64,000 nt of DNA from Rhynchopus sp. YZ270_cl-10 (GCA_964035575.1 OZ037867.1:930001-994000); one strand, 5' to 3'. Positions 22,597 to 34,763 are shown, numbered from the stretch's first letter. Made by a program: numbers and translations. The notes: generated by a model from the sequence alone, not told the origin.

Positions 22597-24803
22597 ATGT
22601 GGTTGCTACTGGGGTTATTCTGCAGCTTCGCTGCTGCGGTTACAGTGGACAAGGAAGAGTGCTTCGAGTTTGCAGGCGGCACCTTTTTGCCCCGCCCCTG
22701 CCCAGCTGCAGATCTCTCCTTCCGGGAGGGGACACCGTTTTTGAATCTCTTGATTGAGCATCCCTCGGCCTCGTCATTGCTGTGTGCTTATACGGGGATG
22801 CCTGCACCTACTTCGCTGGCTACTATGCCCGGTGTGTTCCCCCCTGATGCCGAATGCACGAACAACGTGCAAACAGGGTACCACTCGAAAATCATCAGTG
22901 GAAACACCCCTATGCAAAACGTTGCAGTGTACGTAAAGGATGCGGCCGACCCGACGGTGGGATACAAAGTGTTTGTGACGTACCTTGGGGAGGCGGCGGG
23001 GAGCACGCCGAACACCTTCGAATATGAGCGAATGGCTCCTACAGCTGCGCCAACTGCAGCACCGCAGACCACTATTGCCCCCACAGAAATCCCTGCTACA
23101 GCAGAACCCACGCAGGTTCCAATCGGTGCGACGCAGGCACCAGCCACAGGTTTGTTTTTTTTTTTTTTGATAAAACAACTGGTTGTCAATTCTAAAAAGA
23201 TTGGAGGCAGCGCTGCGGCAAAACGGATTGAAAAAAAAAACATTGTTTTCTTTGAGTACTCAATTAACCACAGCAACCATACAGTTTAACACATTTTTTT
23301 TTCACCTTTTTGTTTTCCCGGCTTTGAGCGTACAAACAAAAGACCCGATCTTTTTTATGATACCACCTTTCTTTTATACACCACCCCACAGACCCCCCTG
23401 CAACGCCTGCACCTACTACTGCCGTTCCGACCACCGCTCCTCTCATTCCGCGCACCCTCATTCCTGCCACCCTACTGCCTAGCACACCTGCACCAACCGA
23501 CCCACCACCTACACCAGCACCACCACCAGCCCATCTCTGTGGTGCCAAGACGTGGTCTGATATGGGCATCGACCTTCTCATTGAGATTACCGATGACTCT
23601 GTCGACATTGCGTTGAGGGGGCGTATTGATACATGGTTTTCTGTGGGGTTTGGGTCGAATACTATGGCAAATACCTGGGCCATTGTGTATGAAGCGACAG
23701 GAGTAAGGGAGTTCCGTCTCTCTAACCATGCGAAAGGTGAGGAAACCCCCGATGCGTATCTGCACTACAATGTGGCATATACTGCGGCGTTTGCGGAGGT
23801 CGTGCGGAATGAACGGCCCCTAGTGCGCCAAGGGGAGTATACATTCTCTGTAAAGAGCACAACTGTCAACCTCATTGTTGCCTGCGGCGGCTGTGTTTCC
23901 GGCGCAAAATCCACCGCCTTCTCCGCCCACAGCATCGAAAACCGTCTCTCCGACACTGTTTCGTTGGACCCCTGCATCAGCTCGGTCCGTTCCTCGCTCT
24001 CCCCTATCGGTCCTGCCCCCGCCACATCAGTCCCCATCCGCAGCAGCGGGAGCGACTCTGGCAGTGACAGCGGCGGGCTTTCCACTGCTGCGATTATCGG
24101 TATTGTCATAGGCGTGGTGGTGTGCCTATGTTGCGTAGCGTGCATCTTGTTTGCCCTCTTCGGGAAAAAGAAGCAACCGGTCGACAACGCAGAACGTGAA
24201 CAAGAAAGAGAACGGATGATCAATGGCCTAGACGAACCCCTTCTTGGTGTAGGCGACCCGGTCTACGAAGGGGCAGAGCTAGGAGAGCGTGAGGTGAGTG
24301 AAGAGGAGGATGACGATGTTCTGCCTACACCTGCGCAGAGGCCTGCGATTTCGCCGAGTGTGAGTGACGATGATGAAGCAGCGCAGGAGGACTTTGCGAC
24401 CATGAAGAAGAAGAGGCAGAGTGCAAAGTTGAGTGACCTGATGTCAGATGATTCGCGTTCGTTGCCGTCGGAGGATGTGCATTCGCAGCATGGTGGGGAA
24501 GGGGGTGTGGAGGAGCAGGATGGGCAGGTGGACCACTTCGCGGACCCAGAGTTGCAGCAGCTCCGCCACCAGGCAGCGCTCAACGACAAGGAGCTGCTTG
24601 GTCGCAACGCAGGGCATGCACGACTCAACTCGCAGCTCCTGCGCACAGAGGCGCGTGTCAATGCTGCTCGCAGCCAGAAGAACCTTCCCCAAAACGAAGT
24701 CTCGTTGCTCACCAGCCACGCTCCCCCGAAGGTGTCAATGCTAGGCGGGCACGTCCCGTTAGACAGCCCAGTAGCACAGTCCATAGATCTGGACGATTTG
24801 TGA
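22597..24803 (+). CDS. type I membrane protein with DOMON-like ectodomain
   Basis: Two exons (22597-23149, 23392-24803) encode 654 aa. The N-terminus (WLLLGLFCSFAAAV) is a signal peptide. A first extracellular region of about 130 residues is unrecognised. It is followed by a Thr/Pro/Ala-rich linker that crosses the splice, and then by a domain at about 230-350 with DTWFSVGFG, NTWAIVY and a C-terminal ACGGC, resembling DOMON domains (extracellular haem- or sugar-binding beta-sandwiches). A transmembrane helix lies near 412-438 (AAIIGIVIGVVVCLCCVACI), followed by KKK and a long acidic cytosolic tail. The donor here is GTTTGT rather than GTATGT; splicing is favoured because it joins two PT-rich frames in phase. 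The ligand is unknown. Hairpin families C and A sit immediately upstream. Confidence 0.75.
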
Positions 24804-24928
24804 TAAAAAAAAAAATGAACATAGAATCCCCTTCCATTGTGAGAAAAAAAAGATTGCATTTTTATAAGTGGCTATCTAGTGTATAATCAAAAATTTTAAC
24901 TCCCCATATCAGAGCCAAGAAAAATACA

Positions 24929-26983
24929 ATGAGTAAAGCGATGGTGAACATGCTGGTGAAGCCTTCCTCGACGAAGGCTTTGGAGGTGTGCAAGCAGGAG
25001 CTGGAGGCGATGCTTGAGAAGGTGCAGGGGGGCCGCGCCAAGGAGCTGCTGAAGACCAGCTTCTCCGTTGTCAAGACCACGCTTGCGGGACGGCAGGAGT
25101 CTTCCGACGAGGAGTCCGACGACGTGCCCCCACCTAGACCACCACCGAAGAAGGCCGCACCCGAGCCGGAACCTGAGTCCGAAGAAGAAACCCCCGCCCC
25201 CACCCAGGACGACGAACCCGAGCAGGACTCCAACGACGAAGCCCAGGAGGAGATCATGCAGCTCCTCTCCAAGGCAAAGTCCGCCCGCGTCAAGAAGCTT
25301 CTCAAGACCAACCTGAAGTCCCTCACCGACGAGGCAGAAGCCAAGAGCGACGCAAAGAACCAAAAGGCAAAGGACGCTGCCAAGAAGGAGGCCGACGCTA
25401 AGGCAAAGGAAGAGGCCAAGGCGAAGGAGGAGGAGAAGAAGAAGAAGGCGGCTGAGAAGGCACGTCGTGAGGCGGAGGAGGAGGCAGAGGCTGAGGCAGC
25501 AGCGGAGAAGAAGAAGGCCGATGCAAAGAAGAAGGCGGCTGCGGCTGAGAAGTTGAAGAAGGAGGTCGAGGCAGACTCCGACTCAGACTCCTCCACGGAA
25601 GTCAAGCCCAAGAAGAAGGCAAGCCTCAAGCCCGAACCCGAGCTCGACAGAAAGCTCAGCTCTTCTGGTGTCGGCATGAAGCGCGGTGCCTCCAGCACCT
25701 CCGTTCCCGGCGAGCTCACCGTCGACGGATCTGGCCACGGGCTGGTGGATGACATGGCGGAACTCCTTCAGGATGACAGAGTCCACTTCGCGCTTGTGAA
25801 GATCCCCCTCGGTGCGGGCACCCTGGCACGCACAAAGATGATCTTCGTGCAGTGGACTGGAGAATCGTGCTCTGGAATGAAGAAGATGAAGCACCTCCAG
25901 AAGGCCAACGAAATCCGTGCCCTCTTTGGCCACACCCACGCAGAGTACACGATGTCGGAGAAGGAAGAGTGCAAGCTTGACGCTATCCTCGACCACGTCA
26001 GCCACTCCTTCGTTTCGGACAGCGTCAGCTTCACGAAGTCTGACATCCGTGCAGAGCTTGAGAGGCGCAGCAAGGATATGGCCCCCGGGTCGCCTAACAA
26101 GGCACGTAAGACCGCAAAGGACATGAACCTGAAGGACGGTGTTGTGATGGACCAGATCCGCAAGAAGCTTGGACACTTCAACTGGGCGCTGTATGAGCCA
26201 GGTGACAGCCTCGACAACCTGGTCAACGCAGGGTCGAAGTCTGTCGAGGAGATGCACAGCCACCTGGACGAGACCAAGGTGATGTTCGGTATTCTGCGTA
26301 TCGGGTTCGGAACCGGTGCCTTCCGTAGAACGAAGTGGGTGTGTGTGACGTTCCTGGGTAACTCCTGCAGCATCAAGGAGCGTGGTAAGACAGCGTGCAA
26401 GGACCAGATGCAGAAGCTGCTCTCGCCCTTCTCGCTCTCCATCGAGGTGCACGGAAAGGAGGAGGCCACGATTGAGGAGATCATCTCGCGTGTCGCACAG
26501 CACGTCGTGTCCGACACCTTCGACAAATCTGAGGTCACTGTCGAGTCTTTCCAGGAGGCACTTCTCGAGGAGATTCAGGAGACAGCAGAGTTCTTCGGGG
26601 ACGCTGACGATGTATGTTTCAGTCATTTACACTTTTCAACCTTTTTTCAACTTCTCCTTTATAACGTTTATCAGCGGTTACTTTAACAGCGTTTGGCATA
26701 GTGAAACAAACTCATTCTCGGATGATCACTAAATACAACCAAATTTTCAAAAAAAACAACACACACATATTAGGACCATATTCAATAATTACTCCTATCA
26801 GTCATCAGATACAAACACACCATTTTATGGACAATGTTTCGCGTTAATAACTACCCACATTTTGCTTTCAAAACACACATACCACAGGAGGGAAGCGCAT
26901 TCGCCCAGGACGCGAAGAAGGTCGTCGAAGGAATCCACGACGAGAAGGTGGGCCTCACCTGGGGGTGCTTCTCCTACGCATAG
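24929..26983 (+). CDS. protein with two coactosin/ADF-H-like domains
   Basis: Two exons (24929-26611, 26888-26983) encode 592 aa; the 276-nt intron has a GTATGT donor and an ACCACAG acceptor. Residues 1-130 contain two short related helical repeats (RAKELLKTSFSVVKTTL and RVKKLLKTNLKSLTDE). Residues about 130-220 are a Lys/Glu/Ala-rich probable coiled coil. Two similar domains follow, at about 270-380 (FALVKIPLGAGTLARTKMIF, VQWTGESCSGMKKMK) and 424-535 (FGILRIGFGTGAFRRTKWVC, VTFLGNSCSIKERGK). Their pattern of a strand, R-T-K, a hydrophobic strand, then W/F-x-G matches coactosin-type ADF-homology domains, which bind F-actin. Exon 2 completes the C-terminus (VGLTWGCFSYA). The protein is likely cytosolic and actin-associated. 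Only 125 nt separate it from the upstream gene. Confidence 0.7.
26700..26766. repeat. intronic repeat F related to 22090-22152
   Basis: The segment CTCATTCTCGGATGATCACT, then ATACAACCAAATTTTCAAA, inside the coactosin-gene intron matches CTCATCCTCGGATG and ATACAACCAAGTTTTCAAA in the region upstream of the DOMON-like gene. The copies are diverged and their origin is unknown. Confidence 0.6.
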
Positions 26984-27161
26984 AACGTACCTTTGTTCGG
27001 AGAGAGTGGGGAGAGGGGGAGAACGGAAAATAGTGGCGAAAAAAAAGAGCGACAAAAAAAAGCAACACAAAATAGTACAAATTTGGAATTGAAAATGCAA
27101 AACAAAAAATTGGTGAAAAACACTGATAGTTTATCTTTACCAAAAACCTCTTTATTTTAAG

Positions 27162-27193
27162 AGGTGGTGTACATGAAGAGGTACATTTCACCT
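27162..27193 (+). repeat. family A hairpin element, copy 3 (compensatory variant)
   Basis: AGGTG pairs with CACCT and TGTAC with GTACA, with loop ATGAAGAG. Both the outer and inner stems differ from the reference copy at 22398 yet pair fully. TTTTTCTCTTTTTT follows. Confidence 0.75.
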
Positions 27194-28349
27194 GACAATT
27201 TTTCTCTTTTTTTTTACTCCCACTCTTATTGAAACAACAGTACAAAAAATCGTGCAATGTCTTTTCCTTTTTTTTTTTCCTTTTCTTTTTTTCAACGTAA
27301 CCCTTTATTCTCTCGACCATGTTTCAAAGCAATTTTTTTAAAAGGGGGAGGGTGTGAAAGAGATGCAAGGCAAGTCGCCATTGCACTGTTCCAGAAGAGA
27401 AGGAAAACAAAAAAAAGGACAAAATTCAACAAAAAGAAAGGACAAAACAAAAACAAAAAAAAAACACCGTGTGATATTGTTATGTGTTATTCTTGTGGCT
27501 GAACCAACGAAGCAAAATGGCAAAAAAAAACCCCCCACCTCCCTCCCTCCCCCTCCACAAAAACAAAAATCGTAGATCTCCCTCGGGGGTCTTTGGTGCA
27601 TTGCCGGGAAAAAAAATGACGTATTCGTACAAATTATCGATCGTACTAATGTTCGAATTTTTCAGGATTTTTTTCTGGAAGTTCGATCTTTTTTACGATA
27701 CTTTGTACGAAAACGGTAGGTGTGATGCAACAACGTGGATTGTGGAAAAGGACAAAAAAATGGAAAGGAAATGTGTGGGGGTAATAAGACTCAACTCATT
27801 TTCTCATTGCGCTGTCGTTTTTATTATTATTTGTTCATACCCTGGGGTGTGACTCCCACCCCCTCCCATCCCAACCGTTCCTTCTGTCTAGCAAAAAGTG
27901 TGTCGCACCCCAAAACAGAACGAACAGCGCAAGAGCCTTTCAATAAAACTACCAGAGGGAATGTCTTTTTCTTTCAAAAAAAAAAAAAAAAAAAGGACCT
28001 AAATTCTGGGGGGTCAAAACCTCTGCCTCTCTTTCTTCTCTTTCCAAGAAAACAAAGCCAAACAAGATGAAAATATAGTTTCCCCTCCTCCCCCCTAATC
28101 CTTTCATCTGAGATATCTGTGCACAGAGAGCATATTTCATCTTTTAAGTTTTCGTTCAATAACGGGCTGGCATCGTACAGTGGTACTCGGATTGGTTCGA
28201 TGGGGGGGTTTTTTTTTGTCTCCCTGCCCTGCAATTTGCAGTGTCCACTCACCGTAATGATTCCTCCGATTTCAACCAGTTGGAGGAGGTGACTGCAGTC
28301 ATTCTATTCTCTTCAAATAAACCCTCTTCTTTTTGTTCTGTGGCCGGGT

Positions 28350-28424
28350 ACTTTGTGCTTTCATCCAGCTGGCATCGTACGTCTATCAGGAGGTGTCTGC
28401 ATCAATAACTTCACTTCTCAGAGT
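28350..28424 (+). repeat. family C dispersed element upstream of COG2
   Basis: The element contains GTGCTTTCATCCAGCTGGCA, TCGTACGTCTATC, AGGAGGTGTCTGCATC and AATAACTTCACTTCTC. It lies immediately before the COG2 start, so it could be in the promoter or 5' UTR. Confidence 0.75.
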
Positions 28425-28456
28425 ACACAAAAAACATCGTTTTAAACCCCAAAAAA

Positions 28457-31333
28457 ATGGATGATACACAGAAAGCCCCAGAGGAGGAGGTGGTTCCCAC
28501 AGACGCCGTTCACCCTACCACTGCCCCTGCCCCAGCGGGGAACAACGTGGACTACCTTTGCTTTGACCCAGAGGAGTTTGAGAATGAGGATGACTTCAGT
28601 GCGGCCGCGTTTCTGGTGGAGAAGAGGAGGTACGTGCCAATTGACACTTTGGTGAGGGATCTGACGTCGTATAGAGACACCTTGCAGGAGGAGGTCGTGC
28701 ACCTCGTCAACACTGAGGTGTACGATACGTTCCTTACGGTCACCAATAAGCTGTATCAGCGTGAAGAAGACCTCCTGCGCCTGCAAGCCCCGCTCCAAGA
28801 CATTGCATCTCGTGTAGGCAACGCGCACTCGAAACTCGAGGCCAGCAAGGATAAGGTTGAAGATAAACTTCTCAAAATCCAGCATTTAGAGCGTGAAAAA
28901 AGCTTTGCCCTCCAAAAGCTGAAAATCATTGTCACAGAGCACAAAATGAAGGCAGCGTTAAAGCTGTTTCATGCCCCAGAAACTACTGCGGCGGTCCGAG
29001 TTGCTACCCTCACCTCGATTGTTTCGTATGCGAAGCAGCTTGAGGTTGACGAAAGGTTTCTGTTACCAATCCAGGAGAGTCATAAACAGGAGAAGTTGCA
29101 TCTTTGTGCACGCATCTCGCAGCTCCGGGTTCATGTGCATACGACGCTGGACACTGAGTGCAGCGGGTTTCTTCAGAAGTACCGAGCAGGTGAAGAGTCG
29201 GAGGAACTTCTTGAGAGGATCCGGGTCTGTTTTGAGTGCTATCATGAGCTGGAGAGGGAGGCGGCGTGCTATGAAGTGTTCAAGCAGCATATTGGGGATC
29301 CGAGCGCAGAGGAGACTGTCTCGTGGAGCGCTGCGTCGGCGTCACGTGAGAACACAGAAGCGTTGGTGGCACTGTTCGCCCAGCCAATCGAGCTGTGCAC
29401 CACCAAATGGCGGCGGATAACCGAGATCGCAGACAGCGCTGGGATTGAGTACATGGTGACTGCCCTGTGGCTCTCCTTCTCAGACACGTTCTCGAAGAGG
29501 CTGCACTACCTATTTGACTCAGGCAATCCGCTTCTCTTTTCGAAGAGATACCGTGCAGCGCACAGCTTCGCGCAAGCCTTAGAATCAATCTGCAGCACCC
29601 ACAAAGCACTGCTGCACCTCCGCAAAGAGATGAAGCTTTGGGAGAACCGATGGAACGTCGAAGTCTACTTTAAGATGTGTGAGATCAATGTGACCCATCA
29701 GTTTGCAAAGTGGTGCGGCAAAAACGAAGCCGAGGCGAAACCTGCTGCAGGAGAGGCCACCACCACGAAGGGCAAGGATGAGATTGCGTTCACCTGCGCG
29801 GAGGACTTTGCCTTTACACCGTGTTGTGCGGCGTTTAACGTTTTGCATTGGATTGCTTCGGAGGAGGTAATGATATTTGCACTGTCGCACCGTTTCATCA
29901 CATTGTCAATGGGGATGATGGATAAGCTGAAGGAGTGGCACACAAGCTTTATTGCTGCGAAGGATTTGCCGACCATTGAGGACGGCGTTCTTTCGCTTCC
30001 GGCTGAGGGTGCCGCAGGGAAGGACGATGTGGATGTGTTGGTGAAGCTGTACCTCGACCTTCCTGTTCTGAAGAGCAAGCTGCGTGAGTCCTTCGCACCA
30101 AGCCTTCTCGCATTCTACGAAGGAAACCCAGACATGTGTGCAAACGTCAACATCATTGTCGATGCAATCCTCGGCTCCTGCAGTCAAATCGCCATCGAGC
30201 TAAGCCACGCACTCTCCTCCCTCGTTGCCAGCAAATGTCTTGTCCTCGCGAGCAAACTCATGAAGACCACAGGCAGCAATATCACCATAAAACAGTCGGG
30301 TCCAGACCCGGACGTTATCAAGAGGGGGCTTGAGCCGTTCACAGACTTTATAGCGGTTTTGGAGCAGAACTCTTGCCCGGCGGAGACGATTCAGGGTATG
30401 CGGTGCTATCAGTACCACCAATTTCATCACAACACTACAGGTTGGTCGAGCGAGGTTGGAACAGTGATCCTGACACAGTTCAAGTACATTGCAGAGAATG
30501 AGTACCTCAGGTACAAGAACAAATCCTCGTCGTTGAACAAATTCAACAACAACGAGGGAGCAAAGGGCGGGCAGCGTCTGTCCCCACCTGCACTGGAGAA
30601 CATGACAAACCTTGACAAGTTCAGCCTGAAGACCTTTGAGCTTGCCCGCAGTCTGTCTGCAGGGCTGAAGGAGTCTGGTGTCCAGGTGGACACGATGGTT
30701 GCAAACCAGGTATGCAATGCCCACATACATCCCCGACTACGTGGGCGTTACATTACAAGCAGCAATACAAGTACACCTGCGTTATGGTGCGATAGTATGT
30801 TCCTGGTGGCGTCGATGGTCGACCCTGTTGGGAGGTCGTTCTGTAAAACGTCCGAGTCTCGCACAACTTTGTCTGTTTTGTATTGCGAACGTCTTCTGAT
30901 ACGGCGACGAAGTACAGTGGGGGGGTTTACGTTCATATCAGCATTTTCATTCTTTGGCAAACGATGTCGTACTTATGACCGCATGGGTGGATCCACGGTA
31001 CACCGGTCACGTACCAAGGTACGCTGTGACGAGAGGGCTTTGTTGCGAAGGACAATAATATGATGACACCGTTTTATCCTCATGCTTAACCTTTCTGAGT
31101 TGTCTTTGCTGACACACATAAAACAACACCTGATGAGTCTTCTGATTTGCCCAAAAATGCGCCGTTTTCATGTTCCGCTTCCTTCGCAGCTTATTGTGTC
31201 CTCCCACAAAAGCAACCCACACACAACCACATACCATCCTTTTCCATACCTTCAACAGCGTCTGCTCGAATCGGTAAAGCTAGGTGCATGGCTTGCACAC
31301 GAGCCGTGGTGCACCGGACCCGAGCCCATATAG
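28457..31333 (+). CDS. COG2: conserved oligomeric Golgi complex subunit 2
   Basis: COG2 is a lobe A subunit of the COG tethering complex, which acts in retrograde vesicle traffic within the Golgi. Residues about 33-115 match the family's conserved N-terminus: LCFDPEEFENEDDFSAAAFL, then DTLVRDLTSYRDTLQEEVVH, LVNTEVYDTFLTV and LYQREEDLLRLQ. A long helical region follows, including WENRWNVEVYFKM near residue 400, another recognisable COG2 landmark. The first exon (28457-30709) ends at a GTATGC donor. I place the acceptor after TTCAACAG at 31258, giving a short last exon (31259-31333) and 775 aa in total, near the usual 740. The 549-nt intron and the last 24 residues are less certain than the rest. 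Confidence 0.82.
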
Positions 31334-31482
31334 CGCTCTGCACATTTGTAACGTCTTTGGTTCTGGGTAGGGTGGGGTAAAGGGAGATGGGTTTTTTGGA
31401 TGTTGAAAAGGTGTTGCCTCTCCCCTAGGCACTCTATAAAAAAAATCAGCTACAAAAAATCTGCGTCGCTTTTTTTAAAAAA

Positions 31483-31515
31483 AGGTGACTAAGCACAGCG
31501 AGGCTTGGTTCATCT
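31483..31515 (+). repeat. family A hairpin element, copy 4
   Basis: AGGTGA/TCATCT and CTAAGC/GCTTGG (one T-G wobble) enclose a loop with CGAG. It lies 150 nt past the COG2 stop. Confidence 0.8.
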
Positions 31516-31862
31516 TACCATGTTTTGTTACTCTCTCTCTCTCTCTCTCTTTTGAGATTTTTTAAGCCTGCTACGAAGCCCAAGGGCTGAAGCAGTTTTT
31601 TTTTAAACAAACGATTCGGGCGGGGGGTTTTTTTTTTGTAACTGGGAGGGCGTGGGCGTGTGAGTGTTTGGGATTTGACTGTAGTTCTGCAAAGTCAGCT
31701 CCTTCCTGATGTGACCTAGCTAGAGTGGAGAGGAGGGGGGTAAGGGGGTACCAACGACCTCCACACAAAGGTAGAAAGGGATGGTCACCACAATAGCTGT
31801 GATGCAACTTTTTTAAACATATATAGTTCAGAAAGAGAACCCCACACACCCCTGTTTTGCTA

Positions 31863-32036
31863 TGAAGGATGTTCTAGTAGATGTCCAAAATGATTCCCAA
31901 GAAGAGAAAAAAAAATAGCGGGTTGTGTCCACCTATTTCAGTCCCATCCTGCCTTCCAACCAATTTTGTACTTACCCCCATTCGCGGGTTGCGAACCTGC
32001 CTGTTTGCTGTGACAAAAACCCCTTGTTGCAACACC
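31863..32036. repeat. dispersed repeat, copy 1 (second copy 37617-37785)
   Basis: Nearly identical tracts start GAAGGATGTTCTAGTAGATG and include CCAATTTTGTACTTACCCCC and GGTTGCGAACCTGCCTG. The two copies differ by a few substitutions and small indels. Both flank the surface-protein locus, one upstream and one downstream. No coding capacity. Confidence 0.85.
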
Positions 32037-32041
32037 TTTCC

Positions 32042-32276
32042 ACCTCCAACTGAGAGCTCAAGAAAACCCCTCGAATGACATTCCTTTGTTTTTCTGCACC
32101 GTGTGAGAGAGCTGCTGCGGATGATGACCAACAACAGAACCACAAAAGGCATTCCTCATTTCTGATAGCGGGGTGATGCCTGCTTCATGAGATGTATGGC
32201 ACACAGCCACATGGCTGTAGTCTGACACACGCACTCTCTCCACAACACAAGAACCACACCACACCACATCGCATCA
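32042..32276. repeat. duplicated upstream region of the surface-protein genes, left part
   Basis: This sequence is nearly identical to 63053-63290 or so, upstream of the partial gene at 63567. It is interrupted by the LINE at 32277-34466 and resumes at 34467-34763. The copy near 63270-63290 is an uninterrupted, empty-site version. Confidence 0.85.
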
Positions 32277-34466
32277 GCTCACCCTGCGAGCACTCGGCTG
32301 GACATGGCAGTCTCCAACGTCGATTAGCTTTGTGAACGAGGCAGGTGACGCTGCTACCTTGGAGCTGAGTACGCTCACAGACAAGCAAGTGGCAGGAATG
32401 GAGGCAGAAGCCCGCCACTTCCTCCGTACGGAGATACTCTCAAAAATGGCTAACAGGCGCCCCGACTTCGAAGGCCTGCAGCATGGTGTCGATGGCCACA
32501 CAACCAGGCACCTGTTAGAGGACTCTGCTAACGAGTTAACCGGCTACCAGAAAGGCATTCTCAGATCAGTCATCGCGGGTGCGGTGAACACCACGGGCCG
32601 CTCAGGCCTCAGCACAACATCTTGCCCCTATTGCGTGTCTGGCGAACGAGAGACGGTTGAGCATCTTTGGTGGGACTGCCAGGCGTGGTCGTCGGTGCGA
32701 GCCAGGCACAGCATCACATCGCAGGATCGAACCAATTGGCCAAATTGCCTGTCGATATGTGGGGTGGCCCCAGCCTTCCGACAAGGGGACAATGCGCTAC
32801 CGCAAAACTCGGACGACAGACGCTTCATCGTCAGGAGTCTCCAACGCTTCTTTGTGGAGGTGGTAAAAGAGCGACAGATCCGTGCCGACCGCCCCGAAGA
32901 ATCTGCCAGACACCACCGGCTGCAGAGCTTTCCGTGGGGCTGGTCCTCACCCCAGCCCAGACAGGTACATCTCCCAGTCTACAGCTACGAGAGCGTCCGT
33001 CAACAGTGGAAACACAACGAAGACCTTTGGCATGCACTAAACTCCTGGGTGCGAGGACTTCAGTGGGCCCACGTCGGGTCCGAACACTCAATCAGCCTCA
33101 TCGAGCTGGCAGTGGACTTTGAGCTCACCACAGGAATGCCGCTCCCAGACGTTGGCAGCCGCCGCTATCCGCAGTTCAAAGCCTCTACCTCGTCGTGCAC
33201 GGTTAGGGACCATATCGCGGACCACAGCGGGGTGGAAATGTTCTTTGACGGCGGAGCAAGACAGAACAAAACTGTCTTCGCGAGGGCTGGGGCAGGAGCG
33301 GTGGTATATGTGGATGGTGTCAAGAGCGCATCGGTGGCCACCCCACTTCCCTCAGCCAGAAGCAACAACGTGGCGGAGTACGAAGGAGTCATCAGTGGCC
33401 TCCGCCTCCTCAACGAACTCCCCTCTGAGCTACAAGGCCCGGTCACCATCAGCGGAGACTCCAAGCTGATTGTGGACCAGCTCCGGGGGGTAGCTGACTG
33501 CAACGATTTCCTCAAACCGCTGTTCCTCGTGGCTAAAGAACTGATCAGAGAGGTTCAACCCCGTTTCACCCTGGGGTTCCGCCACATCGCGCGAGAGCGA
33601 AACAAGGACGCTGACGCTCTCAGCAACCAGGCAATGGATGAGGTGGAGAACCAGAAGCAAGCAGAACTTGCCGCTGCCTCCTCGGAACGCGACACCTTCC
33701 TGCAAAGCGCGTTGGCCAAGTCACTCTCACTGGGCGAGCTGATGCAGACCTTTGCGAAGGTGTACAAACCACAGTCCTGGATGTACGGCCACTACACCAA
33801 CGTCACTAGCCTTACTGCCATCGGAGGTTCGGTGACCAGTGGTGTGAGCAAACGAGCAGTTCTCAACAGCAAAACTGAGGAGGTACTGCGCCACCTACAG
33901 TCGCACATAGCAGCCTTTGCAGGGAACCGCCGCTCCCTCTTGTACGAGGAGACCCAGGCTTGGGCAGCCCAGTTCCGGCCGCAAGAGCATTACGCTGATG
34001 ACTGGACTGAAGCCTCCGCAGGATGGCGAGGCAGAGCGACTGAAGCCAGAGCTGCAGGACGGGCCCGCCCACCTCGCACGGCCCCTCCAGACGCCAGAAA
34101 GTGCGCCAAAACCTTGTCTTGTCTGACCCACGGCAAAGTGCGATGTAACTCGTGCAAGACGCTGCGAGCCGCTCCAGAAACCTGCTGCAGCCTACACCAC
34201 ACAGAAGGCGATGGCCGCGCCATTGTGATGGACTTCTGCACGAAACATAGACTCACGAGATGTGGGGCATGCTTGCTAGACAAGAAATCATTGGCCCAGT
34301 GCTGCGGAACGTGCCACACACGCCACATCAATAACAGCACGTCAACACGAGGCACACTCCCCCTACATCACAGGCAAGACCCCGCGGGGTCTTCGCAGGT
34401 GACGTAGCCCCCCCCACACCTAAGGGCCATATTCTGCGCAAGAATTACCCTCACTAGGCATTCAAA
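32277..34466 (+). mobile_element. 5'-truncated LINE (non-LTR retrotransposon) with RNase H
   Basis: The insert is bounded by a 14-bp direct repeat, ACCACATCGCATCA, at 32263-32276 and 34467-34480, the target-site duplication. The related sequence near 63270-63290 has no insert there. One frame is open from the 5' junction (32278) to a TAG at 34405-34407, 709 codons, so the truncation lies inside the ORF and the reverse-transcriptase core is missing. Near residue 117 is CPYC...H....C, the zinc motif found after the RT domain in many LINEs. An RNase H domain at about 319-455 has the acidic residues in FFDGG, AEYEG, SGDSK and RNKDADALS. The last 100 residues are Cys/His-rich. There is no poly-A tail at the 3' end. 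RNase H places it among I/ingi-like clades, but I cannot name the family. Confidence 0.88.
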
Positions 34467-34763
34467 CCACATCGCATCACATCCAAACAACGACCTGCAG
34501 CAGAAGGGCATGTGCGCCTGTTGTGTGGCGCCCGTGTTCTCATTACTGTTAGGGAGATCCTGTGCGTCCTCCAGAAGAGAAACCACACCGATCCAATGAT
34601 TAAAACACATACTTGACATTAATAACACTCTGATTCGTTTCGGCGGTCTGAAGTATAGATTTTATCCGCGCTTCTGAGGTTTGCTCCTTTCCCTTTTCAC
34701 ACCACAACACACACCACGCTGTCACAGGACTTCCCTAATAACACACCACACATTATCAAGACT
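34467..34763. repeat. duplicated upstream region of the surface-protein genes, right part
   Basis: The sequence continues the duplication after the LINE and matches 63286-63566 almost base for base up to the start codon, including CGTTTCGGCGGTCTGAAG and ACACATTATCAAGACT just before ATG. It probably holds the promoter of this gene pair. Confidence 0.85.

Larger units (their letters stand above)
26984..28456. other. 1.5-kb intergenic region
   Basis: A/T-run-rich DNA without a convincing gene. It contains a family A hairpin variant (27162-27193), a partial family C segment (about 28160-28185) and a full family C copy (28350-28424) that ends only 32 nt before the COG2 start codon. Confidence 0.6.
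31334..32276. other. intergenic region with repeat fragments
   Basis: It holds a family A hairpin (31483-31515), a (CT)n run (31532-31549), a repeat of about 170 nt shared with 37617-37785 (31863-32036), and the left part of the duplicated region that also lies upstream of the surface-protein gene at 63567. No gene was found. Confidence 0.65.

Noticed and set aside
30710-31063. Extension of the COG2 frame past 30709
   Set aside because: It passes a GTATGC donor, and the following 118 residues look unlike COG2; the short exon after TTCAACAG at 31258 ends the protein at a normal family length.
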